A stretch of 64,000 nucleotides of DNA from Caprella mutica (Eukaryota > Arthropoda > Malacostraca > Amphipoda > Caprellidae): the NCBI GenBank assembly GCA_947561585.1, contig CANNZV010001178.1, forward strand, positions 128,387-192,386, given 5' to 3'. Made by a program: the position numbers and the translations under genes. The notes under the pieces were generated by a model, which was given only the letters and a program-made list of their open reading frames with translations, made no database searches and was not told where the DNA came from. Shown here one piece after another: positions 32,128 to 43,977 of the stretch; positions within the stretch are counted from its first letter, which is position 1, and every line of letters starts with the position of its first letter.

Positions 32128-33327
32128 TAGTATCTTCTTAAAGTAGATCTGTTGCAACTTTGGTCAAAGTATGTAAAAATAACCAAATTCTTTTTAAGTA
32201 AAATTATAAATAAATTAAAATTCCCCACCACGTCAGTAACTCAAATTAAAGTAAAGAAATGAGAAGATTTAAAATATTATGTATGTTTACTAATTATTTT
32301 TCTTTTCCCTTCATGCATTACACACTTCGGAGACCGAGAGGACAGTATGAGAAAACAATACTGTTGCAGATGGTCCCAAAATAGCTACCTGCCTATAGCT
32401 CCTATCATTCAGATACCAGTCATACCACTAGATGTCACAAAGATTATTTAAGAAAATGAATAAACTAAAAATAATGAAACTTTAAAAGTTATAAATTTAA
32501 AGATTGTAAATTCATTGATATAGGATGTATGTATTAATTTGATAACATAAAATGATAGCTAATTAAATATTTGTATTATAAATTTGATATATACATGTAT
32601 TTTCTTATTCTTGAAAAAGAAAAAATAAATGTAGTAAGAATAGTATTAATATTATTTTTATTGTAATTAATACACTTAAGTTAAATGTAAGTATCATAAA
32701 TTTAGAGTGATATATGGATGATGGAAATAAATAATCAAATAAATATAAGAGGGAATAGTCCCTAGTTAAATTGAATGGTGAATATTAAAATAATAAAATA
32801 AAATATTGAAATCACCCATGTATCGCTTAGGATAATTAATACTGTAATTTGTAGGTGAATATTTAAAGTAATTTATAGGTAGGACTAATTAATATTGTAA
32901 CAGTAGGTAGGATTATTTAATATGTTTTTATAGGTAGGTACTCAATAAAGAAAAAAATTACACCTTTACACATTTTTATCACTACACAACATGGAAAAAC
33001 CCTATGAATGGAATTGAGTGAAGCGATCAATGAATGTGTGTGTGAATGAATAGGTAATCTAACAAATGAAACACAAAATATAAACCTTGACTACACTCAC
33101 AGACATTATCAACTGTAATAGGATTATTCGTTAACTTTATTTTAAGATTTAGTGGATTAATTTTGATATATTTTTAATGGGGATAATTTTGGTATTAATG
33201 TAAGTTATGAAATAATGTAAAATTAGAAGTAAAGCACTGTTGAAAAAAAAAATAAAAAAAAAAATGAAACAATAGATTGATTTCAATTTTTTTTTTTTTT
33301 TTTTTTTTAGAGAGAAGGGGGAAGGAA
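32128..33327 (+). other. 3' noncoding region and polypurine tract, copy 1
   Basis: About 1.2 kb between env and the next LTR, without a sizeable gene. It has an AATAAAG at about 32945. Near the end an A-rich tract (33243-33264) faces a T tract (33287-33308), able to form a hairpin. The polypurine tract AGAGAGAAGGGGGAAGGAA (33309-33327) directly precedes LTR 2 and would prime plus-strand synthesis. Confidence 0.8.
32259..32384 (+). CDS. Small 41-codon frame after env, copy 1
   Basis: A short ATG frame in the 3' region, present unchanged in copies 2 (42155-42280) and 3 (63062-63187). It has a basic/hydrophobic start (MRRFKILCMF) and an RRPRG motif. The copies are too similar for conservation to mean selection. 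It may be chance. Confidence 0.2.
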   Translation: MRRFKILCMFTNYFSFPFMHYTLRRPRGQYEKTILLQMVPK

Positions 33328-33881
33328 TGTTACATATTTTAGCACTCTATGTGGGAGGTCACTTTTATTACCTGCTCTGACTTAAATAATGGAACTCATT
33401 AGGAGAAACCTATTGTTAAAGAATTGGGTCTTAGATAACAATGAACTATTATATAGAGGTGTCAGAGAAAAAGACTTAGTCTAGATAAATGAGAAATGTT
33501 TTAAGATAGATATTGGAAAAAGCATTTAGTTAAACTATTAGAAATAGGACAATAGCCTCAAATATTTACCTGCGACCAGTTAGGCCATAAATCTTATTGT
33601 GTAATACCTTTTCCTAATTAGACCTGCGAAATGTAACTGAATAGAAACTGTAGCTATAAAAGAAGTTGAACTCAAACCCCAAATTGTTAGTTGGGTGATG
33701 TACATCTCTAAATGAGTATCCTAGGTGTCTGTAACCAGTGCGATAAGTGAATAGAAGATAACTCACGTTGAATCGTCATCATTACCCTATCATATATATA
33801 GGAAGTTGAAGAAAGAGAAACAGTAGAAGAAGTGGTGTCTGGGAAAGTAAGTCATCTGAAACTGAAATCTCAGAGGCTACA
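33328..33881 (+). repeat. Retroviral LTR 2 (shared by copies 1 and 2)
   Basis: 554 bp; preceded by the copy 1 polypurine tract and followed by the copy 2 primer site, so it serves as 3' LTR of copy 1 and 5' LTR of copy 2. TATAAAAG is at 33655-33662. Confidence 0.95.
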
Positions 33882-33883
33882 AT

Positions 33884-33901
33884 TGGCGCCCAAACAATGC
33901 G
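33884..33901 (+). other. Primer binding site, copy 2
   Basis: TGGCGCCCAAACAATGCG, identical to that of copy 1. Confidence 0.75.
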
Positions 33902-34069
33902 AGCCCTGGCAAATCCTGGTGAAATCTGAGCGCAAATCCTGGTGCAATCAACAAATTCTACAGCAACGAAGAGGAATGAAGCAAACGAAAAGGTTACAGA
34001 ACTGAGGAGCGAGAGAGAGAAAAAAAAATATTCTTCCCAACTCTCCACAATCAGACATCAGCGATCAAA

Positions 34070-34485
34070 CACTACGATATCAGACACTACGATATCAGGC
34101 ACTACGATATCAGACACTACGATATCAGACACTACGATATCAGGCACTACGATATCAGACACTACGATATCAGACACTACGATATCAGACACTACGATTT
34201 CAGGCACTACGATATCAGACACTACGATATCAGGCACTACGATATCAGACACTACGATATCAGACACTACGATATCAGACACTACGACATCAGACACTAC
34301 GATATCAGACACTACGAAATCAGGCACTACGATATCAGACACTACGATATCAGGCACTACGATATCAGACACTACGATATCAGGCACTACGATATCAGAC
34401 ACTACGATATCAGACACTACGATATCAGGCACTACGATATCAGACACTACGATATCAGATACTACGATATCAGATACCACGACAT
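34070..34485 (+). repeat. 15-bp leader array, copy 2
   Basis: Same unit number and order of GAC/GGC variants as copy 1, with a few point changes. The array was inherited intact, not re-expanded. Confidence 0.9.
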
Positions 34486-34597
34486 AAAAAAAAAATAATA
34501 ATAATAAGACACCACACTTCAGCACACACCAGGTAGCAGAGACAGAGGCAGGCAACCGCAAGAATTTAAACACAAAGGAAGTACCAGCCGTCGAATA

Positions 34598-34606
34598 ATG
34601 AATCGT
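34598..34606 (+). promoter_or_regulatory. Leader AUG and splice donor for env mRNA, copy 2
   Basis: ATG at 34598, donor GT at 34605-34606; partner acceptor AG at 40124-40125. Confidence 0.65.
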
Positions 34607-34739
34607 AAGTACCATTAAGAGTTTAAACACCATTTTTTTCTAAACTTTCGCTCTCATTATAAATTAGTATATTTATATAGTGTACGTATGTACTTTCAGT
34701 CCATTCACCATTCCAAACTGATTTATTTGAATTTGGCTA

Positions 34740-35909
34740 ATGTCATCATTGAAGAAGTTACAAGATAGGGTGCATCACTATAAATTACGTAATAGAAAAC
34801 TCGATTTCGAAATTGACCAAGACAAAATGGCAGGGGATTCACCAAGTAGAGAAACAAGTACTCAATCTAACAACACAGACAATGTAAATGCACAGATTCT
34901 TAATACACACATTTTGAATGACAACATTCCTGTATTTCGAGGAAATGCACGAAAAGACGAAACTGATTTTAAAAGTGGAGTTGACGTTGAAAGTTTCATT
35001 AAAAATCTAGAAAACCATTTTGCAAACCTCAACATAAGAAATGATTATAATAAAAACTCTTTATTATTCAGTCATGTCGATCCAGTGAATGGCGACGCTA
35101 AATTGCTTATTTCAACATTCAAAAATGACGGTGATCTACCTTATGAAACTGTGAAGCACAGTTTACTTTCGTCCTATGGAACGAAAAGAAACTTTCAGCG
35201 AAGTTCCCAAAATCTTATACATAATCAACATTTAGATCCATCACATATTGTAACTACAACGGGCAATATTTTGAATAATGTAACGGAGTGTATAGAGGCA
35301 ATGTTTGACAAACCAACCTTTGCTGGAATTGACAGAAATTTAGCAGTGACAAATGAGGTAAACCTCATTGATTTCATGAAAAGTTCTTTGTTTCACATTA
35401 TGCTGAGTTCTCATGCATCCCAGCATCTTTATGAAAGCAGCATTTCGGAAAGTAACGTGAATACCAGTTTAAATAACCTAAACTCTGCAATTCTAGCAAA
35501 AGTAACTTCATCCAATAACAGAAATCCTTTGACAAAGTATGACGAAGACGCTAGGTATAGGAACTATACTCTGACCACTTCAAATGGAAAGTATGAACAT
35601 AACAATTACAAAGACTTCAAAATACAATGCCAAATTTGTAGGAAAACTAATCACAGGACAGAGAAGTGTTATTTCAAGGACACACACTGGAACCCCAGAC
35701 AGTCTAGGGTTAAAGACAGGCGCACACACACACCGAGTAGATACAATAGGGACTATAGTAGGGAGAGATACTATCAGACACAAAATAGGCAAAAGTACTA
35801 CCAGTCACCAAACAGATATCAACAAAACCAGTACAGGGGCCGTCACTCTAGCAGACCGAGATCAGGAGAAAGAAATAGGCAGACAAGTCGTTATAGGTAT
35901 AATAATTGA
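34740..35909 (+). CDS. gag: gag, copy 2 (full length)
   Basis: A 389-residue Gag with no break. The N-terminal two thirds is the capsid-like helical part (VESFIKNLENHFANL, LLFSHV, AKLLISTF). The zinc knuckle C-x2-C-x4-H-x4-C lies at residues 297-310. The tail is rich in Arg, Tyr, Gln and Ser (repeats like RYNRDYSRERYYQ) and would bind RNA. The start ATG at 34740 follows a short upstream frame and the leader array. It ends in TGA followed by CAACAAATG; the next frame (protease) is in phase, so a Gag-Pro protein would need stop-codon read-through. Confidence 0.9.
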   Translation: MSSLKKLQDRVHHYKLRNRKLDFEIDQDKMAGDSPSRETSTQSNNTDNVNAQILNTHILNDNIPVFRGNARKDETDFKSGVDVESFIKNLENHFANLNIRNDYNKNSLLFSHVDPVNGDAKLLISTFKNDGDLPYETVKHSLLSSYGTKRNFQRSSQNLIHNQHLDPSHIVTTTGNILNNVTECIEAMFDKPTFAGIDRNLAVTNEVNLIDFMKSSLFHIMLSSHASQHLYESSISESNVNTSLNNLNSAILAKVTSSNNRNPLTKYDEDARYRNYTLTTSNGKYEHNNYKDFKIQCQICRKTNHRTEKCYFKDTHWNPRQSRVKDRRTHTPSRYNRDYSRERYYQTQNRQKYYQSPNRYQQNQYRGRHSSRPRSGERNRQTSRYRYNN

Positions 35910-35915
35910 CAACAA

Positions 35916-37037
35916 ATGAATACATCATACATTAATATTGCAATGTCTAATTTGAAAATACCTGTAATAACTGGGAAAATTAATAATAAACTAATTGACA
36001 TTCTCATGGACACGGGTTCTTCATGTTCCTTAATTCGGGAAAATTTATTACCAAAACATATTAAATTAAAAACATACTCTGGATTAATTCTTGATGCAAA
36101 TAAAAAGAAAATAGAAATTTTGGGTCAAACTTTAATTGATATTCAAACTCCTGATGGTATTATTTCAAATATAGAGATCTTGATTATTGACGATGAATCA
36201 AAATTACCTATAGATTGTCTCATGGGTATGAATGTTTTAAAATATTCCCAGTTGAATTTTGTAAAACAAACAATATCATTTACATTGCCTAAATACCATG
36301 ATTTGAGAAATCATGGAGTTAGATTAACACTGTTAAACAACAGAATATATAATCGAAGAGAGAGTGACGTATTCTACTCAGCTAAAAAGAGAAAAGTAAC
36401 TTTTTCTGAAGTTGTAAAACAATTGACTTTTGTAAAATATGCAAAGAATTGTAAAAGAAAAAGAAAGGAAAAGAGGAGCAGATTCAAATATAATAATGAC
36501 CATGTAAACTCAAATGTTACAGTAAACGAAGATAGTAAAATAAATAATCGAAATATAGAAAATGTTGAAATGAGGATAGAAGAAAATGGAAAGATTGAAA
36601 GCACGCGTAAAAATGAATTCAAAAATGAAGTTGCAGATAACACTAAAGAGCATGAAATTATGCCAGACACTAAGAGAAGTAATGAAATTAATATTCACTT
36701 GAAACATGATTTGCTGTTAGAAAGCAATATGAACGTGATAAGTAACGTAAAACTCAATAAAAATGTTAATATCGATGGATGTGAAGTAATGATATTAAAA
36801 AATGAACTGAAAGAAGGCATTGTTGTAGGAGCAACTGTATCAAAAGTTGTAGAAAATGCAGTAAATATCTCCATTTTAAATGCATCAAACAATGAAGTTT
36901 TATTGAAAAGGGGACATATGATTTCAAAATGTATTGTCTTGGATGACATTGATCAGATTTTAAATCTAACGGAAAGTGAAAGAGAATGTAAAGAATATGA
37001 TCCATTAACTATAAATGATATAAAATGTAATGATTAA
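35916..37037 (+). CDS. pol: Protease region of pol, copy 2
   Basis: Same layout as copy 1: aspartic protease active site DTG at residues 32-34, long basic/acidic spacer, C-terminal folded segment, and TAA at 37035-37037 with RT continuing in the same frame. A few substitutions distinguish it (for example Ser for Leu in the FYSAKKRK stretch). Confidence 0.8.
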   Translation: MNTSYINIAMSNLKIPVITGKINNKLIDILMDTGSSCSLIRENLLPKHIKLKTYSGLILDANKKKIEILGQTLIDIQTPDGIISNIEILIIDDESKLPIDCLMGMNVLKYSQLNFVKQTISFTLPKYHDLRNHGVRLTLLNNRIYNRRESDVFYSAKKRKVTFSEVVKQLTFVKYAKNCKRKRKEKRSRFKYNNDHVNSNVTVNEDSKINNRNIENVEMRIEENGKIESTRKNEFKNEVADNTKEHEIMPDTKRSNEINIHLKHDLLLESNMNVISNVKLNKNVNIDGCEVMILKNELKEGIVVGATVSKVVENAVNISILNASNNEVLLKRGHMISKCIVLDDIDQILNLTESERECKEYDPLTINDIKCND

Positions 37038-38411
37038 CAAATTGAAGGCGATCTAATACATTTATTAAACAGATACCGAAGTACATGCTACAAAGAAGGC
37101 GAAGATCTAGGTTGTGCCAGGAACGTAGAACCTTTTGATATAAAATTAACTGATAACAAACCTATTTTCAGGAGGCAATATAAAATACCTCATTGTCATG
37201 AGAGAGAAATTGAGAAACAAGTAAATAAAATGTTGGAGAATGATATTATAGAAGTAAGTGATAGTCCGTACAATTTTCCAATCTTACTTGTATCCAAAGG
37301 AAATGGAGAAAAAAGATTGTGCGTGGACTTTAGAAGCCTAAATAAAATAACAGAAGATATAAGATATCCATTACCAGTTATCTCTGATATTATTCATTCA
37401 TTAAATGATCAGACAATATACTCCTCAATCGATCTTGTAAGTGCGTACTGGCAATGTAAAGTAACAAAAAAGGCATCAAACATGACAGCTTTCTCTACCA
37501 AAACAAATCATTATCAATTCAAGAGATTGCCATTCGGTCTAAAAAACGCACCGATCTACTTTTCTAAAATTATTAATTCAGTACTTTATGATATCCTAGG
37601 TGATGGTATACTGTGTTATTTGGATGATATCATTATATACTCTAGGAATAATGAGGATCACTTGCATAAATTAGAGTTGATGTTGAAGAGGTTAGAAAGA
37701 GCTAATCTAAAAATTAAAACTTCCAAGTGTCAATTTTGTACGGATAAATTGAAATTTTTAGGATTTCAAATCTCCAAAGAAGGATTATCAGTCGATACAG
37801 AAAAACAAAAATTAATTCAAAATTTAGCTAACCCAACAACAAAAACAGAATTGCAAAGCTTCCTTGGCAGTTTTAATTTTTATCGCTCTTTTGTTAAAAA
37901 TTTTGCATCTATTAGTAAACCCCTATATGCATTATTAAAGAAAAATACAGAATTCAAATGGACCGACGACCACACACAAGCCGTAGCTAAACTCAAATCT
38001 GTTCTAACAAAGCCACCTATTTTGAAATGTCCTGATTACACAAAACCCTTCTACTTATCAACAGATGCATCCAGTTCAGGAATAGGAGCAGTTTTAATGC
38101 AAGAAAAGGACGATATTCTTTTTCCGATATCGTACATATCGAAATCTCTAACTAAATCTCAATCTAATTACGCAACAAGTAAATTAGAAATGTTAGCTGT
38201 AGTTTATGCTTTACAACAATATAGACATATCATTTTGAATTATAATGTCACCTTATTTACGGATCAAAAACCGCTTATTCATTTGTTTGATAAACAAAAG
38301 TCGCCTGGATGCTTGGGAAGATGGGCAATTTTATGTAGCGAATACGATTTAAGAATTAAATATTTACCCGGTAAACTTAACCACTTCGCAGACACACTTT
38401 CACGACATTGA
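37038..38411 (+). CDS. pol: Reverse transcriptase/RNase H of pol, copy 2
   Basis: An intact frame with the regular GLKNAP box and YLDD active site. RNase H carries TDQKPL and LFDKQKSPG where copies 1 and 3 have TDHKPL and MFDK, so one of its conserved histidine positions is changed. It ends at TGA 38409-38411, before the shift to the integrase frame. Confidence 0.9.
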   Translation, partial: QIEGDLIHLLNRYRSTCYKEGEDLGCARNVEPFDIKLTDNKPIFRRQYKIPHCHEREIEKQVNKMLENDIIEVSDSPYNFPILLVSKGNGEKRLCVDFRSLNKITEDIRYPLPVISDIIHSLNDQTIYSSIDLVSAYWQCKVTKKASNMTAFSTKTNHYQFKRLPFGLKNAPIYFSKIINSVLYDILGDGILCYLDDIIIYSRNNEDHLHKLELMLKRLERANLKIKTSKCQFCTDKLKFLGFQISKEGLSVDTEKQKLIQNLANPTTKTELQSFLGSFNFYRSFVKNFASISKPLYALLKKNTEFKWTDDHTQAVAKLKSVLTKPPILKCPDYTKPFYLSTDASSSGIGAVLMQEKDDILFPISYISKSLTKSQSNYATSKLEMLAVVYALQQYRHIILNYNVTLFTDQKPLIHLFDKQKSPGCLGRWAILCSEYDLRIKYLPGKLNHFADTLSRH

Positions 38412-38472
38412 GAGCAATCTTACAGAAAATGTTTATAATATAAATAGTATTCAAATCGAAGAACATCCTAAG

Positions 38473-39765
38473 ATGAATTGTCCATTGCCATGTGATATCA
38501 ATGAATTAAAATCAGAGCAGCGCAAGGACGAATATTGTATTTTAATACGTAAATCTATTTTATCCAAAAAAATTGCTAAAGATAACCATGATCGCATACC
38601 GAAAAATTTATATCAATTCAAATTAATAAACAATCTAATTTTCTTTAACAGAAAGATATTTAGATCTAAAGTCGAATATAATTATATTGTTCCCTACATA
38701 CCTAATTCATTAATAAATAAAACTATGGATAAATGCCATAACCACATATTAGCAGGTCACAAAGGTGCAGAAAGAACTTATAACTTATTCAAAATTAATT
38801 TTTATAATATTAATGAGAAAACCTTAATCGATGAATATTGTTCGAAATGTGAATTGTGTATTAAATCTAAATCAATACCTAAGAAAGTACCTCTAAAAGC
38901 ATATCCCATACCACTAAAGCCTTTTACAACTGTTGCAATAGACTTACTTGGTCCTTTAACTTCAAGTGACGGATATAAATATATTTTAGTTTGTAAAGAT
39001 TTTACAACGCGATTCGTTATATTGGCTCCAATAATGGATAAATCAGCAGCTTCAGTAGCCAACGCCTTACAAAAACACCTTTTTGCTAATTACGGTACAC
39101 CAGTTACCTTAATATCTGATGACGGATCAGAATTTAGAAATGAGTTAATGGAGAAAATTGCTAAATTCTTTAATATAACTAAAGTAGAAATAACACCCTA
39201 TCATCCTAATTCCAATGGTCTAGTTGAAAGAGTGAATAGAGAAATTCTAGTCCTATTAAGACTGTACACACAGACTGAAAATAATACATCTTGGCATCAT
39301 TTTCTTCCAACTTTTCAACTTCAACTGAATTCAACATTTAATGAAACACTAGGGGAGACGCCATTCTTTGGTCTATTTGGATATGATAGTAATCATGTAA
39401 GTTCAACAGAAGAAAAAATAAATTATAGCGACGATCAAGTGGAAAATCACTTGGCCCACCAGAGAAAAATTAGGAAATTCCTATGGGAAAATTTGAAAAA
39501 TAATAATGAGAAGTCTATATCAACCTGTAATAAAAAAAGAAAACAAAAATTAATAGAAATTAATGATAGAGTGTTCGTGAAAACACCGATAAAACCATCT
39601 AATAAAATGGATATGAAGATAGAAGGACCGTATGTGGTCACATCTAAAAAAGGGAATGGATACAATTTGAAGGATATTAATAGTTCAAAAACTTTGTTTC
39701 TGCATGCAGATTTTATAGTACCTTCTATTTATATGGCACATAATGTAAGAATAATGAGATCGTAA
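38473..39765 (+). CDS. pol: Integrase of pol, copy 2
   Basis: 430 residues with HHCC and D,D-35-E residues as in copy 1. A base change (AAA to TAA) ends it two residues early, outside known domains. Second Asp in SDDG context. Confidence 0.9.
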   Translation: MNCPLPCDINELKSEQRKDEYCILIRKSILSKKIAKDNHDRIPKNLYQFKLINNLIFFNRKIFRSKVEYNYIVPYIPNSLINKTMDKCHNHILAGHKGAERTYNLFKINFYNINEKTLIDEYCSKCELCIKSKSIPKKVPLKAYPIPLKPFTTVAIDLLGPLTSSDGYKYILVCKDFTTRFVILAPIMDKSAASVANALQKHLFANYGTPVTLISDDGSEFRNELMEKIAKFFNITKVEITPYHPNSNGLVERVNREILVLLRLYTQTENNTSWHHFLPTFQLQLNSTFNETLGETPFFGLFGYDSNHVSSTEEKINYSDDQVENHLAHQRKIRKFLWENLKNNNEKSISTCNKKRKQKLIEINDRVFVKTPIKPSNKMDMKIEGPYVVTSKKGNGYNLKDINSSKTLFLHADFIVPSIYMAHNVRIMRS

Positions 39766-40125
39766 GTATAGAACTAGTGGATGAAACTTCTAATGGTACA
39801 TGATTAAATGTAGCAAAATCACTAACAGATGGCCACTGTTTAGTTGAATTGTATATTATTATTACTAAATGTAATTTAGTTTTTTGATTGTACTTAATGT
39901 AATAAAGATGAGCTCATATATGTATTAAAGTAGTATATTATTTAATATACTTTATAAATAAATGATCATTGATAATCTAATTTCAAAAAAGAAATGAAGG
40001 GAATTATGATAATAATGTAAGTAAATAATTATAATGGGTATGAATATTTTTTTTTTAGTAGTATACTGTATATTGTATTTTTAGTATTGTTGATGGGTAA
40101 ACTGATCATAATATTTATCTTCCAG
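39766..40125 (+). other. Intergenic region with env splice acceptor, copy 2
   Basis: As in copy 1; TTTATCTTCCAG with AG at 40124-40125. Confidence 0.6.
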
Positions 40126-42023
40126 TCGTACAATTCACCCTCATCCTGGCAACTTGCAACATTGCATGGGCTTACAACAGCAACCCGAATAACAGTGTTC
40201 TGACGAATCACAAAGGAGTTCTACTTGACCAAGGTGGGGAATTAATTATAAGAGTTAACATACCTTATCAAAGGTTCATTTTGGATAATTTGAAAATACT
40301 TTTGACCACAGTTGGAGACAGCTTACCAGAATGGTATCATTCCAAATATACTTTTGAAGATTGGTGGAGTCACACCCTCTACCAACCGCTAAATGAGTGG
40401 AATTATTATGAGGAGAAACCTAGTATTTCAATACAGCATAAAATATTCAATCTAAATAACCCATCAATAAGATATACTTATTTAACGATACGTAAAACTA
40501 TTGCAAAAACGCTGAGGTTTGTCAATACGACAATATCGTATTTGAATAATTTCAATTTAATTGATCATGATCATAGTTCAATAATAAATACTTTTAACGA
40601 ACTAAATATAACTATTTATGAGGAGGACCTTAACAGTAAATATTTTAGAGAAACTCTTGACAGGCAAAAACGTGGGTTGATGAATATATTTGGGGAAAGT
40701 TTTAAATTTCTTTTTGGAGTAGCAACAGAGAAAGATGTACAGGATATAAATAAAAAGATAAATGAAAATAATATGAATGTCCACCTGTCAAAATACAAGA
40801 TCACGGCTATTACCGCAAAAGTAAATGAATTATTTCGCTTTTCTAGTAAGTCTATCAAAATATTACAAAATAATTTAAATGAAATCATTAATACTGAAAC
40901 TCTGACGTCATATTTGACTCAATATCATAGAGTGTGGAATTCATTAGCAACCGAGGCACAATTTCTATACATTAATTCAATCATTTTGGAACAAACCATA
41001 AATAACTTACAAAACGGAATAATGATCCCAGACTTATTGAGAATGGATGAATTAAATAGCATTATTGAAGAAGGACAAAATGAATTTACAAATTTAAGAT
41101 TTCCAATTACAAACATTATTAAACAGAATTTCCATAAGTATCTAAAAATAGTAACCCTTGTACCAACGGAATCTAATTACCAATATTTATTGAAAATTTC
41201 ATATGTCACACGAACAATGTACCAACTGTACGAACTGATAACTTTTCCTTCATTCACCATAAACAAATTACCCGTAATACCAGTGATAAAGAAATTTGTT
41301 GCAGAGGCAATTGACAAAAGTAAAGTATTTCGAATCTACTCTAAAATTGGAACTTTCAAATCGTATACATGTGATAATGAAACGTACTTCTTAGACGATG
41401 GACCTTCTGAGAAGATATCAAGTTCGAATCATTGTGAAATAAAACTATTACAGAAAGTAGAACAACCAGAGATTTTAGAATTTTGTAATTATACAGGAGT
41501 TCACCTTTCAGGTGGAATTTATAGTGTAAACCTAAATGGTTGGTTCATTTATTTTAATACGAATACCCCGGCAAATATTAATTGTAAAGGTAAAGAAATA
41601 TTCGAAGATTTGTTTCACTATAACTACTTTCCACCATATTGCACCATAAAGACAAAAGAGAACACTTTTGGAGCTAGCATAAATCACTATATCACATCAA
41701 TTAATAACACAGGATTTCAACCTAAAATAACTAATTGGATATTACCAGAAATTAATTCAACAACACAGCATGAGTTATTCAGAATTAGAAATAATATTAC
41801 TTTATTGAAAAATTATAAGGAAGATATTGACAGTATTAGCACATTTTATCATTATAATATGATACACACAATGTCTAACTCAGTTGGTGTACTACTTTTG
41901 ATTTGCATGACCGTTTTATTGATTATATTATTTTGTAGAATATATAAAACTAAAAGATCTAATGATATTCCTACAATTAGAAATAATATCAATCTAGAGA
42001 CTATCTCTATGCACTCAATTTAA
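40126..42023 (+). CDS. env: env (F-like envelope glycoprotein), copy 2, intact
   Basis: The exon is open from the acceptor to the TAA at 42021-42023. With the seven-base leader exon (34598-34604) the spliced frame is 634 codons. The first residues then form a hydrophobic, signal-peptide-like N terminus, which supports the splice. A furin-type RQKR site is encoded at 40662-40673, followed by a fusion-peptide-like stretch (GLMNIFGESFKFLFG). The transmembrane helix SVGVLLLICMTVLLIILFC near residues 588-608 is followed by a tail of about 26 residues. It matches the insect errantivirus/baculovirus F class of class I fusion proteins. The product would act at the cell membrane or virion surface. Expression is not shown by sequence. 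Confidence 0.85.
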
Positions 42024-43138
42024 TAGTATCTTCTTAAAGTAGATCTGTTGCAACTTTGGTCAAAGTATGTAAAAATAACCAAATTCTTTTTAAGTAAAAT
42101 TATAAATAAATTAAAATTCCCCACCACGTCAGTAACTCAAATTAAAGTAAAGAAATGAGAAGATTTAAAATATTATGTATGTTTACTAATTATTTTTCTT
42201 TTCCCTTCATGCATTACACACTTCGGAGACCGAGAGGACAGTATGAGAAAACAATACTGTTGCAGATGGTCCCAAAATAGCTACCTGCCTATAGCTCCTA
42301 TCATTCAGATACCAGTCATACCACTAGATGTCACAAAGATTATTTAAGAAAATGAATAAAATAAAAATAATGAAACTTTAAAAGTTATAAATTTAAAGAT
42401 TGTAAATTCATTGATATAGGATGTATGTATTAATTTGATAACATAAAATGATAGCTAATTAAATATTTGTATTATAAATTTGATATATACATGTATTTTC
42501 TTATTCTTGAAAAAGAAAAAAAAAATGTAGTAAGAATAGTATTAATATTATTTTTATTGTAATTAATACACTTAAGTTAAATGTAAGTATCGTAAATTTA
42601 GAGTGATATATGGATGATGGAAATAAATAATCAAATAAATATAAGAGGGGATAGTCCCTAGTTAAATTGAATGGTGAATATTAAAATAATAAAATAAAAT
42701 ATTGAAATCACCCATGTATCGCTTAGGATAATTAATACTGTAATTTGTAGGTGAATATTTAAAGTAATTTATAGGTAGGACTAATTAATATTGTAGCAGT
42801 AGGTAGGATTATTTAATATGTTTTTATAGGTAGGTACTCAATAAAGAAAAAAATTACACCTTTACACATTTTTATCACTACACAACATGGAAAAACCCTA
42901 TGAATGGAATTGAGTGAAGCGATCAATGAATGTGTGTGTGAATGAATAGGTAATCTAACAAATGAAACACAAAATATAAACCTTGACTACACTCACAGAC
43001 ATTATCAACTGTAATAGGATTATTCGTTAACTTTATTTTAAGATTTAGTGGATTAATTTTGATATATTTTTAATGGGGATAATTTTGGTATTAATGTAAG
43101 TTATGAAATAATGTAAAATTAGAAGTAAAGCACTGTTG

Positions 43139-43177
<39 letters not shown>

Positions 43178-43236
43178 AAACAATAGATTGATTTCAATTT
43201 TTTTTTTTTTTTTTTTTAGAGAGAAGGGGGAAGGAA
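42024..43236 (+). other. 3' noncoding region and polypurine tract, copy 2
   Basis: Like copy 1 but with a pure A tract of 37 bases (43139-43175) facing a T tract (43198-43217). Polypurine tract at 43218-43236. Confidence 0.8.
42155..42280 (+). CDS. Small 41-codon frame after env, copy 2
   Basis: Same frame as in copy 1 at 32259; see there. No evidence of translation. Confidence 0.2.
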   Translation: MRRFKILCMFTNYFSFPFMHYTLRRPRGQYEKTILLQMVPK

Positions 43237-43790
43237 TGTTACATATTTTAGCACTCTATGTGGGAGGTCACTTTTATTACCTGCTCTGACTTAAATAATG
43301 GAACTCATTAGGAGAAACCTATTGTTAAAGAATTGGGACTTAGATAACAATGAACTATTATATAGAGGTGTCAGAGAAAAAGACTTAGTCTGGATAAATG
43401 AGAAATGTTTTAAGATAGATATTGGAAAAAGCATTTAGTTAAACTATTAGAAATAGGACAATAGCCTCAAATATTTACCTGCGACCAGTTAGGCCATAAA
43501 TCTTATTGTGTAATACCTTTTCCTAATTAGACCTGCGAAATGTAACTGAATAGAAACTGTAGCTATAAAAGAAGTTGAACTCAAACCCCAAATTGTTAGT
43601 TGGGTGATGTACATCTCTAAATGAGTATCCTAGGTGTCTGTAACCAGTGCGATAAGTGAATAGAAGATAACTCACGTTGAAACGTCATCATTACCCTATC
43701 ATATATATAGGAAGTTGAAGAAAGAGAAACAGTAGAAGAAGTGGTGTCTGGGAAAGTAAGTCATCTGAAACTGAAATCTCAGAGGCTACA
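43237..43790 (+). repeat. Retroviral LTR 3 (shared by copies 2 and 3)
   Basis: 554 bp, with a few private substitutions (for example GGGACTTAG where LTRs 1 and 2 have GGGTCTTAG). TATAAAAG at 43564-43571. Confidence 0.95.
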
Positions 43791-43792
43791 AT

Positions 43793-43810
43793 TGGCGCCC
43801 AAACAATGCG
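43793..43810 (+). other. Primer binding site, copy 3
   Basis: TGGCGCCCAAACAATGCG, identical to the others. Confidence 0.75.
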
Positions 43811-43977
43811 AGCCCTGGCAAATCCTGGTGAAATCTGAGCGCAAATCCTGGTGCAATCAACAAATTCTACAGCAACGAAGAGGAATGAAGCAAACGAAAA
43901 GGTTACAGAACTGAGGAGCGAGAGAGAGAGAAAAAAATATTCTTCCCAACTCTCCACAATCAGACATCAGCGATCAA

